Shown piece by piece: positions 40,401 through 50,826 of a stretch of 64,000 nt of DNA. The notes under the pieces were generated by a model. That model was not told where the DNA came from. It worked only from the letters and a program-made list of their open reading frames with translations, and did not search any database. Source of the stretch: Litoditis marina. Its lineage: Eukaryota > Nematoda > Chromadorea > Rhabditida > Rhabditidae. Numbering within the stretch: position 1 is the first letter of the stretch; each line of letters opens with the position of its first letter. Where the stretch lies: the NCBI GenBank assembly GCA_964036275.1, contig OZ038435.1, positions 22,116,559-22,180,558 of the forward strand. Reading direction: 5' to 3'. The position numbers and the translations under genes are program-made.

Positions 40401-43400
40401 AGGCCAGTGTTGATAAACCTTCTTTTACGTTACTTTCATGAAGTAATATGTTACCCCTTTTTGAATAAATTGATGTTTCGAGGTTCCTCCCAATTTCCCA
40501 CGAGACACGTGACTCAGTACACGCAGGGAGAACATAATTGTGATTGTCTAAACATGACCGATTTAATGTAGTAGGCCAGTGTTGATGAACCTTCTCTTAC
40601 GTTACTTTCATGAAGTAATATGTTACTCATTGAGAATAAATTGATGTTTCAAGGTTCCTCCCAATTTCCCACGAGAAACGTGACTCAGTACACACAGGGA
40701 GAACATAATTGTAATTGTCTAAACATGACCGATTTAATGTAGTAGGCCAGTGTTGATGAACCTTCTTTTACGTTACTTTCATGAAGTTATATGTTACTCA
40801 TTGAGAATAAATTCATGTTTCGAGGTTCCTCCCAATTTCCCACGAGACACGTGACTCAGTACACGCAGGGAGAACATAATTATAATTGTCTAAACATGAC
40901 CGATTTAATGTAGTAGGCCAGTGTTGATAAACCTTCTTTTACGTTACTTTCATGAAGTAATATGTTACTCATTGAGAATAAATTGATGTTTCAAGGTTCC
41001 TCCCAATTTCCCACGAGAAACGTGACTCAGTACACGCAGGGAGAACATAATTGTAATTGTCTAAACATGACCGATTTAATGTAGTAGGCCAGTGTTGATT
41101 AACCTTCTTTTACGTTACTTTCATGAAGTAATATGTTACTCATTGAGAATAAATTGATGTTTCGAGGTTCCTCCCAATTTCCCACGAGACCCGTGACTCA
41201 GTACACGCAGGGAGAACATAATTATAATTGTCTGAACATGACCGATTTAATGTAGTAGGCCAGTGTTGATGAACCTTCTCTTACGTTACTTTCATGAAGT
41301 AATATGTTACTCATTGAGAATAAATTGATGTTTCGAGGTTCCTCCCAATTTCCCACGAGACACGTGACTCAGTACACGCAGGGAGAACATAATTGTGATT
41401 GTCTAAACATGACCGATTTAATGTAGTAGGCCAGTGTTGATGAACCTTCTCTTACGTTACTTTCATGAAGTAATATGTTACTCATTGAGAATAAATTGAT
41501 GTTTCAAGGTTCCTCCCAATTTCCCACGAGAAACGTGACTCAGTACACGCAGGGAGAACATAATTGTAATTGTCTAAACATGACCGATTTAATGTAGTAG
41601 ACCAGTGTTGATAAACCTTCTCTTACGTTACTTTCATGAAGTTATATGTTACTCATTGAGAATAAATTGATGTTTCGAGGTTCCTCCCAATTTCCCACGA
41701 GACACGTGACTCAGTACACGCAGGGAGAACATAATTGTGATTGTCTAAACATGACCGATTTAATGTAGTAGGCCAGTGTTGATGAACCTTCTCTTACGTT
41801 ACTTTCATGAAGTAATATGTTACTCATTGAGAATAAATTGATGTTTCAAGGTTCCTCCCGATTTCCCACGAGACACGTGACTCAGTACACGCAGGGAGAA
41901 CATAATTGTAATTGTCTAAACATGACCGATTTAATGTAGTAGGCCAGTGTTGATGAACCTTCTTTTACGTTACTTTCATGAAGTAATATGTTACTCATTG
42001 AGAATAAATTGATGTTTTAAGATTCCTCCCAATTTCCCACGAGAAACGTGACTTAGTACACGCAGGGAGAACATAATTATAATTGTCTAAACATGACCGA
42101 TTTAATGTAGTAGGCCAGTGTTGATGAACCTTCTCTTACGTTACTTTCATGAAGTTATATGTTACTCATTGAGAATAAATTAATGTTTCAAGGTTCCTCC
42201 CAATTTCCCACGAGACACGTGACTCAGTACACGCAGGGAAAACATAATTATAATTGTCTAAACATGACCGATTCAATGTAGTAGGCCAGTGTTGATAAAC
42301 CTTCTTTTACGTTACTTTCATGAAGTAATATGTTACTCATTGAGAATAAATTGATGTTTCGAGGTTCCTCCCAATTTCCCACGAGACCCGTAACTCAGTA
42401 CACGCAGGGAGAACATAATTATAATTGTCTAAACATGACCGATTTAATGTAGTAGGCCAGTGTTGATAAACCTTCTTTTACGTTACTTTCATGAAGTAAT
42501 ATGTTACTCATTGAGAATAAGTTGATGTCTCGAGGTTCCTCCCAATTTCCCACGAGACACGTGACTTAGTACACGCAGGGAGAACATAATTATAATTGTC
42601 TAAACATGACCGATTTAATGTAGTAGGCCAGTGTTGATGAACCTTCTCTTACATTACTTTCATGAAGTAATATGTTACTCATTGAGAATAAATTGATGTT
42701 TCAAGGTTCCTCCCAATTTCCCACGAGAAACGTGACTCAGTACACGTAGGGAGAACATAATTATAATTGTCTAAACATGACCGATTTAATGTAGTAGGCC
42801 AGTGTTGATAAACCTTCTTTTACGTTACTTTCATGAAGTAATATGTTACTCATTGAGAATAAATTGATATTTCAAGGTTCCTCCCAATTTCCCACGAGAA
42901 ACGTGACTCAGTACACGTAGGGAGAACATAATTATAATTGTCTAAACATGACCGATTTAATGTAGTAGGCCAGTGTTGATAAACCTTCTTTTACGTTACT
43001 TTCATGAAGTAATATGTTACTCATTGAGAATAAATTGATGTTTCAAGGTTCCTCCCAGAGACACGTGACTCAGTACACGCAGGGAGAACATAATTGTAAT
43101 TGTCTAAACATGACCGATTTAATGTAGTAGGCCAGTGTTGATGAACCTTCTCTTACGTTACTTTCATGAAGTAATATGTTACTCATTGAGAATAAATTGA
43201 TGTTTCAAGGTTCCTCCCAATTTCCCACGAGAAACGTGACTTAGTACACGTAGGGAGAACATAATTGTAATTGTCTAAACATGACCGATTTAATGTAGTA
43301 GGCCATTGTGGATGAACCTTCTCTTACGTTACTTTCATGAAGTAATATGTTACTCATTGAGAATAAATTGATGTTCCAAGGTTCCTCCCAATTTCCCACG

Positions 43401-44004
43401 AGAAACGTGACTCAGTACACACAGGGAGAACATAATTGTAATTGTCTAAACATGACCGATTTAATGTAGTAGGCCAGTGTTGATGAACCTTCTTTTACGT
43501 TACTTTCATGAAGTAATATGTTACTCATTGAGAATAAATTGATGTTTCAAGATTCCTCCCAATTTCCCACGAGACACGTGACTCAGTACACGCAGGGAGA
43601 ACATAATTGTAATTGTCTAAACATGACCGATTTAATGTAGTAGGCCAGTGTTGATAAACCTTCTTTTACGTTACTTTCATGAATTAATATGTTACTCATT
43701 GAGAATAAATTGATGTTTCGAGGTTCCTCCCAATTTCCCACGAGACCCGTGACTCAGTACACGCAGGGAGAACATAATTATAATTGTCTAAACATGACCG
43801 ATTTAATGTAGTAGGCCAGTGTTGATGAACCTTCTCTTACGTTACTTTCATGAAGTTATATGTTACTCATTGAGAATAAGTTGATGTCTCGAGGTTCCTC
43901 CCAATTTCCCACGAGACACGTGACTTAGTACACGCAGGGAGAACATAATTATAATTGTCTAAACATGACCGATTTAATGTAGTAGGCCAGTGTTGATGAA
44001 CCTT
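31474..44004 (+). repeat. 171-bp satellite array, orientation A, subfamily II
   Basis: About 73 monomers marked by CATTGAGAATAAATTG, GATGTTTC, CTTTTACGTTAC and GTCTAAACATG. A distinctive mutant (GTTACCCCTTTTTGAATAAATTG) recurs at 33262, 34118, 34974, 36172, 37541, 39252 and 40450; the intervals correspond to 5, 5, 7, 8, 10 and 7 monomers, so blocks of different size were copied. The array ends at 44004 (GATGAACCTT), where the Polinton begins. Confidence 0.96.
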
Positions 44005-44258
44005 AGAGATGTATGGTGGCGTCCTGAGACACGGACCGCCCCTTTTAGTCGTATTTTTCAAGGGGAGGAAAATCGTCTTTTTCATGAGTCACGCGCGGGT
44101 GGCATCCACACACAGCAGTAACTGGCCGACATGCGAGAGAGTAAGAGAGTACAGACAAATTATACTTTAACTATTTTCACATTTTGTTCTCACGTGGACT
44201 GTAAGTTTAACAGGGATGTTTCTTGTTCACTTTTGAACACGATGAGAATCAGAACAAT
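44005..44258. other. Putative left end of the Polinton, non-coding
   Basis: 254 bases without a convincing gene between satellite and the C2H2 gene. It begins AGAGATGTATGGTGGCG and contains GC-rich patches (GGACCGCCCC, CACGCGCGGGTGG) unlike the surroundings. Polinton ends are terminal inverted repeats often beginning AG; this cannot be confirmed because the right end is lost. AATAAA on the minus strand at 44258-44263 overlaps the stop of the adjacent gene. Confidence 0.5.
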
Positions 44259-44564
44259 TTATTTTTGGAAAGAAACATAAATATTATTGTCTTTATCATT
44301 GTAAAATCGAATGCCCCCGATAGTGTGTACAGCCTCAACACAGTCTTTCTGATCTTTCACCATACGGGCAGGCTTCTTGAGTGAGATTCCAGAATGAGTA
44401 GTCGATTTTTTATGTTTTCTCAAGCCTTCAGAATGAGGGAACGTCTTACGACATTCGGTACACGTGAACGTTTTGTTAGTAGTGGTTGCAAAGGGCTTTG
44501 GTTCTTCGGGAGGAGGAGGTGGTGGTGGGTTGAGGGGGAGTTGAGGAATAGTAGAAGCCGCCAT
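44259..44564 (-). CDS. C2H2 zinc-finger protein with proline run
   Basis: A small protein of 101 residues when started at ATGGCGGCTTCTACTATTCC; an in-frame extension upstream to 44597 is possible but that region overlaps nothing conserved. It has seven consecutive prolines followed by acidic residues, then one classical finger (FTCTECRKTF, HSEGLRKH, ending TTH; spacing C-x2-C-x12-H-x5-H) and a tail with GGIRFYNDKDNNIYVSF. A single finger can bind DNA weakly or act in protein contacts; the role in the element is unknown. It starts 34 bases downstream of the protease stop. Its first residues (MAAS-IP) match those of the gene at 46790-47215. Poly(A) signal AATAAA overlaps the stop codon. Confidence 0.75.
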   Translation of the reverse strand: MAASTIPQLPLNPPPPPPPEEPKPFATTTNKTFTCTECRKTFPHSEGLRKHKKSTTHSGISLKKPARMVKDQKDCVEAVHTIGGIRFYNDKDNNIYVSFQK

Positions 44565-44598
44565 CTTTGAAAACATCGTGTGCAAGTATGTTAACATG

Positions 44599-45093
44599 TC
44601 AGCCTTTTATACGAGTAGCCTCACAGGTTTCCATATGTTTCGAAAACCATTTTTTAACGCGAAAATCATTCTTTTCAAGAGATTTGGTCGAAAACAATTG
44701 TTTAACATACTCTACGCTGAATTTCTGACCTAGTAGAATTAAGAACATTATACTGTAGTGTCCACACACATCAGAGAACATATGTTGAATTGGTCGTTGA
44801 ATCACATGATTGACGCGCGAGGAGAATTGTTTTATATGAGACAAAATAGTCTCGTTGACCAGAGAACCACTAGAGTCAAAATAATAGACAAGACCATTTT
44901 TAGCAAAATAGCATGCGATCCAATGTTCACCATCGTTGTTACTTTTAGCTGTATTCCAGACTACACCGAGAGGCCGAGCATGTGTCACCGTAGGACACAC
45001 GTCCGCTGGAAAGACGCCAAGAAAAGTGTTTTTTGTGTACTGACATTTCGTTAGAATTGATGAAATTTCTGTCGTGGACATTCGTAAATCCAT
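44599..45093 (-). CDS. Polinton cysteine protease (adenain/C5-like)
   Basis: 164 residues related to the adenovirus maturation protease and SUMO proteases (ULP1 fold), which in Polintons is thought to process capsid precursors. The catalytic histidine is in GEHWIACYF (about residue 57), the acidic residue in YYFDSSG (about 73) and the nucleophile in SDVCGHYSIMF (about 110, with the oxyanion-region Gln likely in IQRPIQH). Length and order match other Polinton proteases. It is uninterrupted, so the gene could still make an enzyme. Start at MDLRMSTTEIS; the second ATG four codons later is an alternative. Downstream of it lies the C2H2 gene, upstream the zinc-ribbon gene with its own poly(A) signal. 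Confidence 0.9.
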   Translation of the reverse strand: MDLRMSTTEISSILTKCQYTKNTFLGVFPADVCPTVTHARPLGVVWNTAKSNNDGEHWIACYFAKNGLVYYFDSSGSLVNETILSHIKQFSSRVNHVIQRPIQHMFSDVCGHYSIMFLILLGQKFSVEYVKQLFSTKSLEKNDFRVKKWFSKHMETCEATRIKG

Positions 45094-45124
45094 TTCAAAA
45101 GGAATGAAACAAAACTTGTTTCTT

Positions 45125-45130
45125 TTTATT
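45125..45130 (-). promoter_or_regulatory. Poly(A) signal AATAAA
   Basis: AATAAA on the minus strand 43 bases past the stop of the five-exon gene (45173-46367) and 32 bases before the protease start, consistent with separate transcripts for the two genes. Confidence 0.55.
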
Positions 45131-45172
45131 TATATCTATTATAATAAATACATGATATCAAACCGTGTCGTT

Positions 45173-45830
45173 TCACAAATTTTTCTTCTTTTTCTCTTGA
45201 TCAACGATGTTCTTTATGAATGTCCCGAAATAGGTGTTTTGTCCAATTCGTGTGTTCATCTTGGAGCACCCCGCACACAAAGGAACCACTGAAACGTAGT
45301 GATGAAGTTTGATACAGTGAACTAAAAATGACAAGAGTTATTGTTTCTGTGTTGATCCTTTGTATACCACGGAGAAAACTTTGAGCTAGTTTGAAAAGTG
45401 AAAGACGTTCGTTGGTGAAGTACGTGTTTATAAGTTTATGTGAAATATTAAAACATACCAAGACCGTGTCGTTGGTCGGGCAGGCTGATAGGCACGGTTT
45501 TTCGACCCTCTTCGATACACTGAAGACACAGGGCAAGATTGATCCCTCCGGGCCGGTATAGAATAGTGGGTTGAGGAACGGCATACGTATCGTCACTAGA
45601 GACGGTCTCATACTTCAGACAATGGGCCTGAAAACATGATTTTACAAACACGGAAACAGTGGCATGATTGGAAGGAAACAAGAAGAACGAAAGGTAGAAA
45701 GAGTTAGCGAAAGAGTGAGTGAAAGAGAAAGAATGAGAGAGGGAGAGAGGGAATGAATGAGAGAGATAGATAGAGAGAGAGAGAGAGAAAGAGAGAGAGA
45801 TAGAGAGAGAGAGAAAGAGAGAGAGATAGA

Positions 45831-45882
<52 letters not shown>

Positions 45883-45991
45883 GAGAGAGAAAGAGAGAGA
45901 GATTGAGAGAGAGAGAGAAAGAGGGAGAGACAGAGAGAAAGGGAGAGTGAAAGAGGAAGAGGCAGAGAGAGAGAGGGAGAGTGAAAGAGAA

Positions 45992-46041
<50 letters not shown>

Positions 46042-46367
46042 AGAGAGATAGAGTGTCTAATAATACCTTCAATTTATCGGGAAGATTTTCGAACAGAACA
46101 TCTTGTACATCTTCACTATCAGGCGTGGGGCTTCGCGGTTCCATTTTGCTTTTCTAAAAGAGAGAAGAGAGAGCGAAATAGCAAATATATAGTTAACAAT
46201 ACGAAGTTATGCAAAGCTCGATAGTTCTAAAGTGGTTACCTTAGAAACAATCTCGGCATTGGTGGGGACAGAGCGTTTCTGTAAAATAAAAAACAAGAAC
46301 TAAACTGTCAAGAAATTAAACACGTACAGTCAAAATAATAATTGAAAGTTAAATGTACCTTGTACAT
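45173..46367 (-). CDS. Five-exon zinc-ribbon-like protein of the Polinton
   Basis: No single open frame covers this gene; it is inferred from splice sites. Exons on the minus strand: 46359-46367, 46240-46278, 46067-46153, 45459-45627 and 45288-45173. Introns begin GTACAT, GTAACC, GTATTA and GTATGT and end TTTACAG, CTTTTAG, TTTTCAG and CGTTTCAG. All phases agree and the sum is 420 nt, giving 139 residues. The N-terminus is basic, then acidic (SPTPDSEDVQDVLFENLP). The last two exons carry a split pair of CxxC motifs (LALCLQC and PLCAGC), which suggests a zinc ribbon. The product is not recognised; DNA binding or transcription control would fit a zinc ribbon, but this is inference. The third intron contains the (GA)n microsatellite. 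Confidence 0.65.
45690..46056. repeat. (GA)n microsatellite within an intron
   Basis: About 365 bases of almost pure purine on the plus strand, mainly GAGAGA with scattered GATA and GAAA interruptions. On the minus strand it is a polypyrimidine tract inside the third intron of the five-exon gene, just upstream of the next 3' splice site. It can be read as a Leu-Ser repeat protein, which is an artefact. Such tracts can form triplexes and expand easily. Confidence 0.95.
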
Positions 46368-46789
46368 GACGAGCGGTCGAGCAGGCTGTTAAGTGTTCAA
46401 ATGATGAATCAATGTGCTTATAGAAGTGATGTTTTGATTTCAGTTGACGATTAAACGGCGAGTTCAACGTCTATGTTTTGATTTGAGGACTCGATAGTGC
46501 ACGGAGGCTTTTAGCTGCAGGTTGGAAACTCATCATGGGAAACTCCGTCTTACCAATATTCAACTTGCATGATTTCCAACTTTTTGAATACATCATCTTT
46601 AATAGAAAAAAGTTCATTAGGAGCCTGATATTTTTTGTACTCTCGCTAGGTGAGCAATCGTTCGAACGTCTTTGAAGTTTTTGGCCCATTTCGATAGATG
46701 AGTAATCAAATGAGTGGGAAAGATTTTCATTGCCTCTATTTTCTTCCAATAGTTAGTCTGGTCAAGATTCACTCTTCAAATATTCATTC
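46368..46789 (-). other. Intergenic stretch with one possible coding exon
   Basis: 422 bases between two inferred genes. On the minus strand a segment at about 46554-46645 is preceded by CACCTAG, open throughout with coding-like residues (KYQAPNELFSIKDD, KKLEIMQVEY) and followed by GTAAGACG. If real it is an internal exon of an unidentified gene, perhaps joined to the gene at 46790-47215. Another frame is open over 46471-46746 but lacks an ATG at its start. Neither can be confirmed. Confidence 0.3.
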
Positions 46790-47215
46790 TTAATGATAAA
46801 TATAAAATGTTGGATTGCTTTGTTTTGCAAAATTGAATGAAAACGACGGAATATTCTTCGGTATAGGGGTTTTCTTTTCCAAAACCTCGGTGTTCGTTCC
46901 CATACTGTTATTGTTATTTCGACCATCATAATTCATGAAGTATTCGTTCATCTTTTCATTCTCAGGAGCTGAGGGTAGCTTCGCCTAAAAATTTTTAAAA
47001 CCGTTACTTATCTATATTCTCCTGGGTTTATCTACAATCTCCTATCCTCAATTTTAATACTTATAAGAATGATCTCACGGTTAAAATCTCAATCATGATA
47101 GTATTCGTAACCCAAATTCTCACATTCAGTTTATATAAAACGTTACCTCCTCATAGTACTGATATCCCGTGCCATCCTGATTGATTTGTTTCCTGGGAAT
47201 GTGAGATGCCGCCAT
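46790..47215 (-). CDS. Two-exon small protein, unknown function
   Basis: Inferred from splice sites: exon 1 at 47147-47215 starts ATGGCGGCATCTCACATTCC and ends GAGGAG before GTAACG; exon 2 at 46790-46984 follows TTTTTAG and ends in TAA. The phase is preserved and the product would be 87 residues, hydrophilic, rich in Asn and Tyr (QYYEE, MNEYFMNYDGRNNNN). No domain is recognised. The first residues (MAAS-IP) and start context match the C2H2 protein at 44259-44564, so the two genes may share a 5' exon origin. It may extend into further exons to the left. It sits between the minisatellite and the zinc-ribbon gene. Confidence 0.5.
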
Positions 47216-47337
47216 AGATGAGCTAGTCGAATTCAACAATGATTCTATATCTGTCTCTCATATCTCTCATATCATATTTTCAGTGTTCACTCTTCACTGC
47301 CAATTTCTCATACTTCACCAACTACTACACTATTCCA

Positions 47338-49260
47338 CACACTATTCCTTAGGTTTATTCAGTTTGAACGAACTATGCCCTAATTCTAACTGTTCCCACT
47401 ATGAAGTGAGCCTTCTCAGTGAGTTGTTGCTCAAATCTATCCAAGAGAGACTGTTCTAGACAGTAATACCCAACAAAACACACTATTCCTTGGGTGTATG
47501 CAGTTTGAACGAACTATGCCCTAATTCTAACTGTTCCCACTATGAAGTGAGCCTTCTCAGTGAGTTGTTGCTCAAATCTATCCAAGAGAGACTGTTCTAG
47601 ACAGTAATACCCAACAAGACACACTATTCCTTGGGTGTATGCAGTTTGAACGAACTATGCCCTAATTCTAACTGTTCCCACTATGAAGTGAGCCTTCTCA
47701 GTGAGTTGTTGCTCAAATCTACCCAAGAGAGACTGTTCTAGACAGAAATACCCAACAAGACACACTATTCCTTGGGTGTATGCAGTTTGAACGAACTATG
47801 CCCTAATTCTAACTGTTCCCACTATGAAGTGAGCCTTCTCAGTGAGTTGTTGCTCAAATCTACCCAAGAGAGACTGTTATAGACAGAAATACCCAACAAG
47901 ACACACTATTCCTTGGGTGTATGCAGTTTGAACGAACTATGCCCTAATTCTAACTGTTCCCACTATGAAGTGAGCCTTCTCAGTGAGTTGTTGCTCAAAT
48001 CTACCCAAGAGAGACTGTTCTAGACAGAAATACCCAACAAGACACACTATTCCTTGGGTGTATGCAGTTTGAACGAACTATGCCCTAATTCTAACTGTTC
48101 CCACTATGAAGTGAGCCTTCTCAGTGAGTTGTTGCTCAAATCTACCCAAGAGAGACTGTTCTAGACAGAAATACCCAACAAGACACACTATTCCTTGGGT
48201 GTATGCAGTTTGAACGAACTATGCCCTAATTCTAACTGTTCCCACTATGAAGTGAGCCTTCTCAGTGAGTTGTTGCTCAAATCTACCCAAGAGAGACTGT
48301 TCTAGACAGAAATACCCAACAAAACACACTATTCCTTGGATGTATGCAGTTTGAACGAACTATGCCCTAATTCTAACTGTTCCCACTATGAAGTGAGCCT
48401 TCTCAGTGAGTTGTTGCTCAAATCTACCCAAGAGAGACTGTTCTAGACAGAAATACCCAACAAGACACACTATTCCTTGGGTGTTTGCAGTTTGAACAAA
48501 CTATGCCCTAATTCTAACTGTTTCCACTATGAAGTGAGCCTTCTCAGTGAGTTGTTGCTCAAATCTACCCAAGAGAGACTGTTTTAGACAGAAATACCCA
48601 ACAAGACACACTATTCCTTGGGTGTATGCAGTTTGAACGAACTATGCCCTAATTCTAACTGTTCCCACTATGAAGTGAGCCTTCTCAGTGAGTCGTTGCT
48701 CAAATCTACCCAAGAGAGACTGTTCTAGACAGAAATACCCAACAAGACACACTATTCCTTAGGTTTATGCAGTTTGAACGAACTATGCCCTAATTCTGAC
48801 TGTTCCCACTATAATTTGAGCTGTCTCAGAGTGTTTCTCCCAAAAACAACCCATAAGAGACTATTCTACACAGAATTAGTGGACGAGTTTAACTATCCCT
48901 GGTAGTTTCATAGTTTGGTCTCTACCTGCTTAGATTTGAGCTGTTCCCGCTACAGTTTACGCTGTCTCAGTTATTTTATACCTAAAACAGCTCATGAGAG
49001 ACTATTCTACACAGAATTAGTGGACGAGTTGAACTATCCCTGGTATTTTCATAGTTTGGTCTCTACCTGCTTAGATTTGAGCTTTTCCCGCTACAGTTTA
49101 CGCTGTCTCAGTGATTTTATACCTAAAACAACCCATAAGAGACTATTCTACACAGAATTAGTGGACGAGTTTAACTATCCCTAGTATTTCCATAGTTTGG
49201 TCTCTACCTGTTCAGATTTGAGCTGTTCCCGCTACAGTTTACGCTGTCTCAGTGAGTTTC
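47338..49260. repeat. 141-bp minisatellite inside the Polinton
   Basis: Units begin CACACTATTCC at 47338, 47479, 47620, 47761, 47902, 48043, 48184, 48325, 48466, 48607 and 48748, always 141 bp apart and nearly identical. Three diverged units follow with the same period (GAGACTATTC at 48857, 48998 and 49139). The period is 47 codons, but stop codons interrupt the frames, so it is not a coding repeat now. Homogeneous core units next to diverged edge units are the usual mark of recent expansion. It occupies the space between the major capsid gene and the small genes; the bases from 49261 to the capsid stop at 49465 show nothing. Confidence 0.95.
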
Positions 49261-49464
49261 TACCCACATAACTTAAAAGAGAGCTCAGCACACCTAGAAC
49301 AAGCAATCATAATCGTGATTATGGTTCAAACTACTTAACCATTGATATTAAGCAAAAACATTCACAGAGTGACTATCGATTGACTAATAAAAAATGCATT
49401 TTTTGTTATTCCCAGAAGAAGAAAATATAAATTATTAGTTTCAAGTTAACACATGAATTCCAAT

Positions 49465-50826
49465 TTAGTATTCCACCGAATAATCCACTTTTGTACAAAA
49501 ATATCGAGTTTTCATCGAAAACGAGCAAATCAGCCAGAAATATTTAAATTGGTGTTTTCCCGCCATTTCTAAGCCCCGCCCCCTGTGCTTTTTCCGCGCG
49601 AAATCAGGCTGTCGTTTTTTGTACACGCATATGGCACCACTTTTGAGAAGTTCCCACGAGTTGCCTGCATCTAGTGGTGAGAGATTGACAGCGAAAAAAC
49701 AATGACCGTTGATGTATTTTTTGTAACTGAGTAACGGACATCTGTCTTCAGTAACACATCCGAGTTCTTCAAACAAGTTTACAAATGTTCGGGCATAATT
49801 CAAATTTTCAAAATCGGTTTGCAACGGTTGAGCTGGATAAATCTGACCACCAGCATCCACAGTTATCTCTGAGACATTGTTGTGTTTGAAGTTGAAACAG
49901 TTCTTGGTTAGTTTTCCCTCCATGGCTTCGGGGTCAATGAGTCCTATTAATAAGCGCCGTGGAACAATATCATGATAGAGCACTGTAAACGGTAGATCAT
50001 AACGACCGGCTGGCACCGATAAAATTTTCACTTTTGTTGAAGTGTAAGGGTAGCGAGCTGGGGTTGTACGGAGACGGTTTTCAATAGCTAAGGCCGCAGA
50101 GGGTGTAACCTCAATAGCCCTCATGTGTAATCGCATATTGTAAACAGTGAGCTTCACATCTGCATCATCGCGGCTCTCCAATACGAAATTGTCAGAGTTT
50201 CTATAAAACGTGAGCTGCATGTTAATGTGGGGTATTAGAAGCTTTTCAGTCATGAAAGGCTCCAACAGAACGGGACAGCATATATCTATTTCTCCAGTTT
50301 TCAAACTCTTCACACGCTGTTTAAAACCCGTGTTATCCTGATGATCTATCGGTAAACCTTCATCATCGTCCTGCCAGCCAGCTGCAGATAGTACACTCTC
50401 CTTGTATTCCGGTCTCGAGCCCAAAAGTGTTTGCACGTACCCCTTGTAGGCGTAGTGAGTAGAGTCATAAAGCTGTACATTATTGAACGCCACTTTAACC
50501 TGATTGAAAAAACTGCAACCGATAAAATTGGTTGGGGCCACAGCAACATCCGGGAGTTGAACTTGTCCAGCATCATCATTACCAGGACGGTATTTTGGTG
50601 CTTGTTCCACTTTCAATCGAAATGAGATATATGTCTTGTTAAGTTGCAGAAAGTGAGTGATATCGTGAACATGGAAGGTGAACGGTCCGTTATTATCACT
50701 GTTGAATGCCGGTACAAACGTCAACCAAGAACCTTTTTGGAATGCAATCTGGCTGTCCGGAGTATCAAAAATACAAATGTTAGAAGGAGCACACGGGGAA
50801 CTGGATGAGGTTAGGAGACGGGCCAT
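49465..50826 (-). CDS. Polinton major capsid protein (double jelly-roll)
   Basis: 453 residues of the Polinton PY family, found in many animal genomes as 'F54H12.2-like'. The family builds the hexagonal capsomers of a predicted icosahedral particle and has the double jelly-roll fold of adenovirus hexon and PRD1 P3. Recognisable landmarks include FTFHVHDITHFLQLNKTYI near residue 50, NQVKVAFNNVQLYDS near 107, LLIPHINMQLTFYRN near 195 and LGCVTEDRCPLLSYKKY near 350. Residues up to about 400 look like the family. The last 50 (from about KKRQPDFARKKHRGRG) are basic and atypical, and another frame over this stretch stays open, so a frameshift or replaced tail is likely. The start overlaps the end of the core-protein gene by 16 bases. 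Confidence 0.88.
   Translation of the reverse strand: MARLLTSSSSPCAPSNICIFDTPDSQIAFQKGSWLTFVPAFNSDNNGPFTFHVHDITHFLQLNKTYISFRLKVEQAPKYRPGNDDAGQVQLPDVAVAPTNFIGCSFFNQVKVAFNNVQLYDSTHYAYKGYVQTLLGSRPEYKESVLSAAGWQDDDEGLPIDHQDNTGFKQRVKSLKTGEIDICCPVLLEPFMTEKLLIPHINMQLTFYRNSDNFVLESRDDADVKLTVYNMRLHMRAIEVTPSAALAIENRLRTTPARYPYTSTKVKILSVPAGRYDLPFTVLYHDIVPRRLLIGLIDPEAMEGKLTKNCFNFKHNNVSEITVDAGGQIYPAQPLQTDFENLNYARTFVNLFEELGCVTEDRCPLLSYKKYINGHCFFAVNLSPLDAGNSWELLKSGAICVYKKRQPDFARKKHRGRGLEMAGKHQFKYFWLICSFSMKTRYFCTKVDYSVEY

Noticed and set aside
43867..44085. 72-residue frame at the left Polinton junction.
   Set aside because: More than half of it is satellite translation.
45704..46144. 146-residue Leu-Ser repeat protein.
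   Set aside because: Its first 26 codons belong to an exon of the five-exon gene; the rest is translation of the (GA)n intron past a good GTATTA donor.
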